Virus record (IMG/VR): IMGVR_UViG_3300000101_000034
Span: 11,008 to 38,384 of that record
Reading direction: 5' to 3' (one strand)
DNA from: a virus
Length of the DNA: 27,377 bases
Shown: one piece after another, positions 21,736 to 27,377 of the stretch
Numbering within the stretch: the first letter of the stretch is position 1
Layout: every line of letters begins with the position of its first letter
Made by a program: the position numbers and the translations under genes
The notes under the pieces: model-generated
Database searches by the model: none
Told to the model about the DNA's origin: nothing
Seen by the model: only the letters and a program-made list of their open reading frames with translations

Positions 21736-23451
21736 ATGCACAATATAGACTATCCTGGACCAGTAACTTCGCTATCACAAGAGATCGATGAGATGAAGTA
21801 TAGACAGAAAGGGGAAAGCTTTAACGATAAAATAAAACGAATAGCAAGAGCTTTAGCTGATGATACAGAACATCAGTATAGTCTGGAAGATATTCTAGGT
21901 ACCATGAGATTTCTACCAGCAGGTAGAGTACAATCATCAGTAGGATCTAATAGAATTACCACAGCATATAACTGCTTTGTATCAGGTACAATAGAAGATA
22001 GTATGCATAGTATTATGGAGAAGGCAAGTGAAGCAGCTGAAACAATGCGCAGAGGCGGTGGCATTGGTTATGATTTTAGTAAGATCAGACCAAGAGGCGA
22101 TAAAATTAAATCACTCGATAGCCAGTCTAGCGGGCCTATATCCTTCATGGGTATCTTTGATGCTGTGTGTCAAACCATCGCTAGTTCAGGACACAGACGT
22201 GGGGCGCAGATGGGTGTCCTCAGGATTGACCACCCGGACATTGAGGAATTCATTGCTGCTAAACGTAATTCTGATAAGCTTACTGGTTTTAATATTAGTG
22301 TAGGTATTACAGATAAATTTATGGAGGCCTTAACCAATGATGGGAATGATGATTTTCAACTCAGCTATGAGGGAATCGAATACAAAACAATATCAGCGCG
22401 TGAACTATGGGACTCCGTTATGGAATCGACTTGGGACTGGGCTGAACCGGGTGTACTATTTATTGACCGTATAAGTGAGATGAATAATCTTTTCTATTGT
22501 GAAGAGATAGTAGCTACAAATCCATGTGGTGAGCAACCGCTTCCACCCTATGGTGCGTGCCTTTTAGGTTCGTTTAATTTAACCAAATATATAGTCGACA
22601 ATACATTTAATTTTAAACAGTTTAAAGAAGATATACCGATTGTAGTGCAAGCTATGGATAATGTTATAGACAGAACCATATACCCACTCAAGCAGCAGTC
22701 TGACGAAGCCAAAGACAAGCGTAGAATGGGGCTTGGCGTTACTGGCTTAGCTAATGCAGGGGAAATGTTAGGGATGCCTTATGCGTCTCCTGAGTTCCTC
22801 GTATGGGCTGAAAAAATATTTGCATGTTTACGAGACAACTGCTATAAAGCATCAGCAAAACTAGCTGGTATTAAGGGATGTTTCCCACTTTATAGGGAAG
22901 AATATTTACAATCAAACTTCATTCGCACTTTACCTGCGTCTGTAAAAAAGGAGATACGTGAAAATGGCATTCGCAATAGCCATCTTATTTCTATCGCTCC
23001 CACTGGTACCATTAGCCTTGTGGCTGATAATGTTAGTGGTGGTATTGAGCCAACTTTTAGTCATGCTTATGAACGCATTATTCAAACATTTGATGGTCCT
23101 AAAACGGAAAATGTAGAGGATTATGCATACGCACGTGGAGTAAAAGGCCGATCAGCAAACGATATATCGGTACAAGATCACTTAGCTGTTCTATTATTAG
23201 CACAGCATTATGTAGACTCAGCGTGTTCAAAGACATGTAACGTTGGAGATGATACCTCATATGAAGATTTTAAACAAGTATATGTTGACGCATGGAAAGG
23301 TGGGGCAAAAGGCTGCACTACATTCCGCATGTCAGGTAAAAGATTTGGCATACTTAATACTATAGAAGAAACTGTAGAAATGGCAAAAGAAGAGGGACCA
23401 GTTGAAGCGTGCTTCATAGACCCTCAAACTGGACAAAGAGAATGTTCTTAA
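21736..23451 (+). CDS. nrdJ: Adenosylcobalamin-dependent (class II) ribonucleotide reductase
   Basis: A 571-residue enzyme that reduces ribonucleotides to deoxynucleotides with a thiyl radical made from adenosylcobalamin. The ten-stranded barrel core is complete: YNCF (Cys80), NPCGEQPLPPYGACLLGS with Asn262, Cys264 (radical), Glu266 and Cys275 (redox partner of Cys80), then APTGTISLVADNVSGGIEP, which holds phosphate. Spacing of 184 and 11 between the three Cys matches known NrdJ (188 and 11 in Thermotoga). The enzyme lacks an N-terminal ATP-cone, so allosteric activity control is absent. At the C terminus Cys559 and Cys570 may be the pair that re-reduces the site. It lies within the structural genes, not with replication genes. 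Confidence 0.93.
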   Translation: MHNIDYPGPVTSLSQEIDEMKYRQKGESFNDKIKRIARALADDTEHQYSLEDILGTMRFLPAGRVQSSVGSNRITTAYNCFVSGTIEDSMHSIMEKASEAAETMRRGGGIGYDFSKIRPRGDKIKSLDSQSSGPISFMGIFDAVCQTIASSGHRRGAQMGVLRIDHPDIEEFIAAKRNSDKLTGFNISVGITDKFMEALTNDGNDDFQLSYEGIEYKTISARELWDSVMESTWDWAEPGVLFIDRISEMNNLFYCEEIVATNPCGEQPLPPYGACLLGSFNLTKYIVDNTFNFKQFKEDIPIVVQAMDNVIDRTIYPLKQQSDEAKDKRRMGLGVTGLANAGEMLGMPYASPEFLVWAEKIFACLRDNCYKASAKLAGIKGCFPLYREEYLQSNFIRTLPASVKKEIRENGIRNSHLISIAPTGTISLVADNVSGGIEPTFSHAYERIIQTFDGPKTENVEDYAYARGVKGRSANDISVQDHLAVLLLAQHYVDSACSKTCNVGDDTSYEDFKQVYVDAWKGGAKGCTTFRMSGKRFGILNTIEETVEMAKEEGPVEACFIDPQTGQRECS

Positions 23452-23472
23452 CAATTAAAACGGAGGAGTGAC

Positions 23473-26400
23473 ATGGCAGAAGAAATTATTTCTGTTACAG
23501 ATATAGCATCACAAGGAGTGGTAAAGGACACTCCTCCAGTTGCACTAAGCCCTAATGTATTTACAGACGTACGTAATATTAGATTTAAAGATGGTGCTAT
23601 TAGAAAAATAACCGGTGAGTTATTGCTTAATAACATTACAGAAGACTTAACACCGGCTAATGAAACCTTTGGACAAGTAAGATACTTTGCTGTATGGGAA
23701 AGTCCTAACAGAACTCCTACTGGTTGTTACTATATATGGGTAGTTGATTATGTCAGAGCTAATATAGTTGTTGGACAAAAGGTATATGTGCAAGATCACA
23801 CAGGAACTAAGCGAGATATAACACCTGCTACTATGACAAACGGATTTACGTTTACTATTACAGGTTGGCAACATACTATATTCTCAGGTGGATTTGCTTT
23901 CATTATTAATAATGGAATTGATAGACCTCATTATATATTAGATACTCCAGGTAATACTAATATAGCTAATCTAGTATTAGCTGAGTTACCTGGCTGGGAT
24001 GGGTATGATGTTAACTCTACTGTTATTACAGATACATTTAGTACAGGTAATATACTAACATTTGATTTAGGACAAAAAGTAGATTTTGTAAATACATCTG
24101 TTGAAGTTACTGTAGCAACCGCTGCAAGAACTGCACAAGCAGGTACACCAGCAGGTTCAGGTACTGTAAACACAGCTAACTTTGTGCCAGGTGCTTTACC
24201 AGCTTACGCAAGCCTGCCATCGGTCGGTGCTACTAATTTTCAATTATATAATGACGCAGCCACTAATACAACTATATGTTATATAGGTGGTATGACTGAT
24301 GGTAATGAAGTTATAGTTAAAATAAAATCTCGTGTACCTGTTAATGTAACTGCAGGTATTATACAATCATTCGGTAGTTTACTTGTAGCTGGAGACTTAA
24401 CAGAGAAAAGTAGTGCTAATGGTCAGATTGTTAGACGATTATCTGGTGTTGTTAAGACATCAGATGTAGCAGTGCCAGGCGCTGTACCTAATAACTGGGA
24501 TCCGTTTGCAGCTGGCGTTAGTACAGCTGATGAATTTACACTATCTGAAACAAATGTTATAACTGAGATGAAATCCTTACAAGGTAACATGTATATCTAT
24601 AGTACAAATAGTATACACGTTATGAGACTAACAGGTAATGTTAATATTCCTGTGCAGTTCGGCCCAGTTACTGATGAGTATGGTTGCTTAAGCCGTGGCT
24701 CAGTTATGGAATACGATGGTAAACATTTTGTTGTAGGTAACAATGATCTGTATACTTTCTCTGGTAATCCAGGAAACATACAATCTTTATCTGATGGTAA
24801 GATAAGAGAATACTTTTATAATAATTTAAATCCTATACATGAAGCTAAGATGTTTACACTACTTAACCATCATGAGAATGAGATATGGGTATGCTATCCT
24901 ACACTAGCTTCGTTCAGAGGTGAGTGCGATGAAGCATTACTATGGAACTATAGAGACAATACGTGGACTATAAGAGACCTTAATAACGTAGTATCAGGAG
25001 ATACAGGACCTATTAAAGGTGGAGGAGTACCTACAGCAGTAGTAGCTATCACAGGTAATTCAGGTAATGCTGGATATACTAATGTAGGTAAACGAGAAAC
25101 TCAAACTGTAACTATAAATGGATCATCACCTAAAGCTACAGTAGGTACTAAAGCAATTAAGACAGTTGCCGTTGGTACGTTTAGTAACTTTACAACTGAT
25201 GTTCTTGAGTTAGTAGATGTTACAGTAACAGGTTCAACAGGACCAAGTACTGTTAATGCTATTAATACACTAACGTTTCCTGCTAGCGCTACATTTACAT
25301 ATGATAGAGATGGCTCTACATATCTCGACGGTGGTGCTAGTGCTATCATTAACGGTGATGCATCAATAGGTAACGTAAGTTTTCCTGCAATAACTATACT
25401 TGGTACAAGCCAAGCAGATGGCGCTACAATAAATATGACAATATTCGCTGCTGCAGTAAGAGATTATATAAACAGTAATAATGCTTTGGCTGATTTTACA
25501 GCAACATCATCAACCAATGTACTGACGCTTACTTCAGATGTTCCAGGGCCTAGAGCTTATACTACATCTACTTTTGCGATATCAGGAGGAGCGACAAGCA
25601 ACTTAACAATAGCTACATCTACAGCAGGTGTTGGCGTGTATGGTGTGACAGCAGCTCTTAGTCCTGCTATATCCATGCGAATTACAGCTCCGGCTGTGGC
25701 AGGTGTTCATGCGGCAATTGACGAAACAATACTTACAGCAGTCAATCTTACAAATCAAACGCAGATTCAAGCAGATGTTATCACTAAGCTTCAAGCTCTG
25801 GCTGTTTTTAATGGTAGTAATAGTGCTATATATTCTGTAGGCACTAGTGGTAGTGCCATACGATTTACAGCTATAAACGGTGGTAACTATGGAGCTTTAA
25901 CGATAGCGTTCAGCACTACATACGGTGGTACTTCATATACAGAGACTACATTTGGTGGTAACTTAACTTCTAATATTTCAGTTGTTACAACAGGTGTTGA
26001 CAATAATACACCTCAACCACTAATGACGGTGTCGTTTCCAGACGGTACAACTACAGGTTCAGTAATACTTACAGGTACTCAATCACGAGCATCAGTAGTA
26101 ACTGCGTTAAGTACACTTATAAATGCTAACGCGAATTGGGCCACAAGTACAGGCACAGGATTAGTAACAGCTAATGCAGCAGCAGTTGGTGTACAATCAT
26201 CAAACTTTGATGTAGTTATTACAAGCATAGGCACGTTACCTACAGGATTTGCTAGCTCTACATTTACAGAAGCTCAAACAAGAGCAGGTGTAGCAGCCGC
26301 TAGTACTACAGATACTATAACATTAACGCCACCTATTGGTTCAGCAGTTACAGTAAACTTTAATAACACAGGTACATATCCTGCGTATGATCCTGATTCA

Positions 26401-27377
26401 GGCGGAAGTACAGCACCAGTTACGGCAACTCAAATTGCTACAGCATTACAAGCTGCATGGAATGCGAGTGGATCTAGTACAGCATATTTCTCTGTAGCTA
26501 GAACAGGAGCAGTACTAACTTTCACTAGTGTATCACGAGCTGATATAGTAGGTGAATTTAGTTATTCAGTTGCTCCAGGTAATACACGTACAGGTACTTT
26601 AGTATCTCCGTTAATTACAAACTCAGTTCCAAGTAACATAGTAGTTGTAGCAGGAATAGCTCCTATATTTTCTAAGATGACACGTGTTACAATTACTATT
26701 AATACAGCATCTGGAAGTAGTGTAATATTTGATAGACACTATGGTGAAGGACCTGGTCGATTACTTGATCCAGACTTTACCGCAGGTATAAGCGATTCAA
26801 CTTACGGTGATTCAGGTGCAGCTAGTGATGCAGCATATCTTAATTTATATTATGATCCTGCTAAAGACTTAGCTAGAACTAATACATCAGAGCAAGCTAA
26901 ACCTAATGGTACAGTTGCTAATACTCAAACAGCTTTACTTAAAGTGCTAACAGATATTAGTACACAAGACGCGCTTGAGCTTACACCTGATAGTACATCA
27001 GCTCCAACTAGTATTATAATTAATCCTAGACAATTTGGAAGTACAGCTAAATATGTTACAGGTTTCTCTCCAGCTACAGAGGTTGTAGCCTCAAGAGTAG
27101 CTCCGACAGTACCTCAAATATTAGCCGTTGCTATAGGTAACACAGTTGCAACAACAGGACCTACGTTTAATACTTCTGGTACTGCTATAAATACTACATT
27201 TAATATTGTAAGATCTTGGTCTTCTACGCAAGTTAACCCTAATGAGATATTTCCTATATTCGCACAGAGTGGATATGTCAGTGGTGTATTGTTTAACAGG
27301 TTACGTGCAGCTGACTTAGGTCATGACTTCGGTGGTACGGCTTATATATCATATGCTGAACGAGAGCAGATGTCTAT
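23473..27377 (+). CDS. Tail nozzle-like protein with inserted repeat domains (3' truncated by window)
   Basis: An ATG at 23473 behind GGAGG (CGGAGGAGTGAC) opens a frame that stays open to the end of the window, at least 1,301 codons. The N terminus has LSPNVFTDVRNIRFKDGAIRK, the hallmark of P22 gp10 / T7 gp12-type nozzle (tail tubular B) proteins, with a further beta-propeller-like stretch to about residue 520 including YGCLSRGSVMEYDGKHFVVG and GNNDLYTFSGNPG. Residues ~635-1035 hold four degenerate alpha/beta repeats. After that, from about 1040, comes a different region containing YNLYYDPAKDL-like text and a conserved-looking AQSGYVSGVLFNRLRAADLG, possibly the return to the nozzle. It would extend the adaptor into the short tail. 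Confidence 0.82.
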   Translation, partial: MAEEIISVTDIASQGVVKDTPPVALSPNVFTDVRNIRFKDGAIRKITGELLLNNITEDLTPANETFGQVRYFAVWESPNRTPTGCYYIWVVDYVRANIVVGQKVYVQDHTGTKRDITPATMTNGFTFTITGWQHTIFSGGFAFIINNGIDRPHYILDTPGNTNIANLVLAELPGWDGYDVNSTVITDTFSTGNILTFDLGQKVDFVNTSVEVTVATAARTAQAGTPAGSGTVNTANFVPGALPAYASLPSVGATNFQLYNDAATNTTICYIGGMTDGNEVIVKIKSRVPVNVTAGIIQSFGSLLVAGDLTEKSSANGQIVRRLSGVVKTSDVAVPGAVPNNWDPFAAGVSTADEFTLSETNVITEMKSLQGNMYIYSTNSIHVMRLTGNVNIPVQFGPVTDEYGCLSRGSVMEYDGKHFVVGNNDLYTFSGNPGNIQSLSDGKIREYFYNNLNPIHEAKMFTLLNHHENEIWVCYPTLASFRGECDEALLWNYRDNTWTIRDLNNVVSGDTGPIKGGGVPTAVVAITGNSGNAGYTNVGKRETQTVTINGSSPKATVGTKAIKTVAVGTFSNFTTDVLELVDVTVTGSTGPSTVNAINTLTFPASATFTYDRDGSTYLDGGASAIINGDASIGNVSFPAITILGTSQADGATINMTIFAAAVRDYINSNNALADFTATSSTNVLTLTSDVPGPRAYTTSTFAISGGATSNLTIATSTAGVGVYGVTAALSPAISMRITAPAVAGVHAAIDETILTAVNLTNQTQIQADVITKLQALAVFNGSNSAIYSVGTSGSAIRFTAINGGNYGALTIAFSTTYGGTSYTETTFGGNLTSNISVVTTGVDNNTPQPLMTVSFPDGTTTGSVILTGTQSRASVVTALSTLINANANWATSTGTGLVTANAAAVGVQSSNFDVVITSIGTLPTGFASSTFTEAQTRAGVAAASTTDTITLTPPIGSAVTVNFNNTGTYPAYDPDSGGSTAPVTATQIATALQAAWNASGSSTAYFSVARTGAVLTFTSVSRADIVGEFSYSVAPGNTRTGTLVSPLITNSVPSNIVVVAGIAPIFSKMTRVTITINTASGSSVIFDRHYGEGPGRLLDPDFTAGISDSTYGDSGAASDAAYLNLYYDPAKDLARTNTSEQAKPNGTVANTQTALLKVLTDISTQDALELTPDSTSAPTSIIINPRQFGSTAKYVTGFSPATEVVASRVAPTVPQILAVAIGNTVATTGPTFNTSGTAINTTFNIVRSWSSTQVNPNEIFPIFAQSGYVSGVLFNRLRAADLGHDFGGTAYISYAEREQMS
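25368..26580 (+). repeat. Four degenerate tandem domain repeats in nozzle gene
   Basis: Units start at about 25368, 25669, 26018 and 26312 (spacing 100-116 codons). Each has a strand with a Pro (SFPAIT, RITAPAV, VSFPDGT, TLTPPIG), a helix (AAVRDYINSN, ADVITKLQAL, SVVTALSTLI, QIATALQAAW), a strand (NVLTLTSD, SAIRFTAI, GLVTANAA, AVLTFTSV) and a last strand. DNA identity is low, so the duplication is old. Confidence 0.65.

Noticed and set aside
1-27377. tRNA genes, attachment sites, insertion sequences, integrase
   Set aside because: None seen by eye on either strand; gaps are too short to hold most of them.

Overview
The window reads as most of the virion-structure half of a marine podovirus-like tailed phage. 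All genes lie on the plus strand, packed end to start or overlapping by a few bases. The DNA is AT-rich, and almost every gene has a strong AGGAGG-type ribosome site. Three protein types set the class: a P22-type portal of 722 residues, a SU10/DUF5309-type major capsid protein with a SU10-type adaptor, and an adenosylcobalamin-dependent (class II) ribonucleotide reductase. Many of the small proteins and fibre modules look like those of uncultured ocean phages and of phages of SAR11/SAR116-type alphaproteobacteria. That placement is from memory of families, not from a search.

Layout. 1-138 is the end of the large terminase. 139-208 holds a possible folded RNA. 209-801 has three tiny basic genes, two of them only 48 and 51 codons. 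801-6045 is the head module: portal, small unknown genes, scaffold, major capsid protein. An intrinsic terminator (6052-6087) closes it. 6111-7107 holds four small unknown genes, and 7119-7988 is the head-tail adaptor.

7988-17834 is a roughly 10-kb array of fibre and adhesin genes. Large fibre-like proteins alternate with small 60-104 residue partners. Tip types include an Ala-rich shaft, a Gly-rich domain, a carbohydrate-binding-like sandwich and YadA-like repeats. Two proteins carry a self-cleaving S74 chaperone. Several proteins share the same N-terminal leader, which suggests interchangeable modules.

17835-21673 is a run of six membrane or exported proteins: an XhlA-like holin candidate, a small secreted Cys protein, a lipoprotein with u-spanin topology, two secreted proteins whose genes overlap by 65 bases out of frame, and a membrane-anchored coiled coil. 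This is probably a lysis or envelope module, but no endolysin is visible. 21677-21725 is a perfect 11-bp inverted repeat that buries the ribosome site of the reductase gene nrdJ (21736-23451). From 23473 to the window edge runs an open tail-nozzle-like gene, already over 1,300 codons, with four degenerate tandem domains inserted after its conserved N-terminal part.

Together the genes package DNA (terminase, portal), build the head (scaffold, capsid), join it to a short tail (adaptor, nozzle), equip it with a varied adhesin set, and probably handle lysis. NrdJ, which makes deoxynucleotides, sits inside the structural block rather than with replication genes. No tRNA, CRISPR array, insertion sequence or integrase was seen, and no gene-free stretch exceeds 100 bases.
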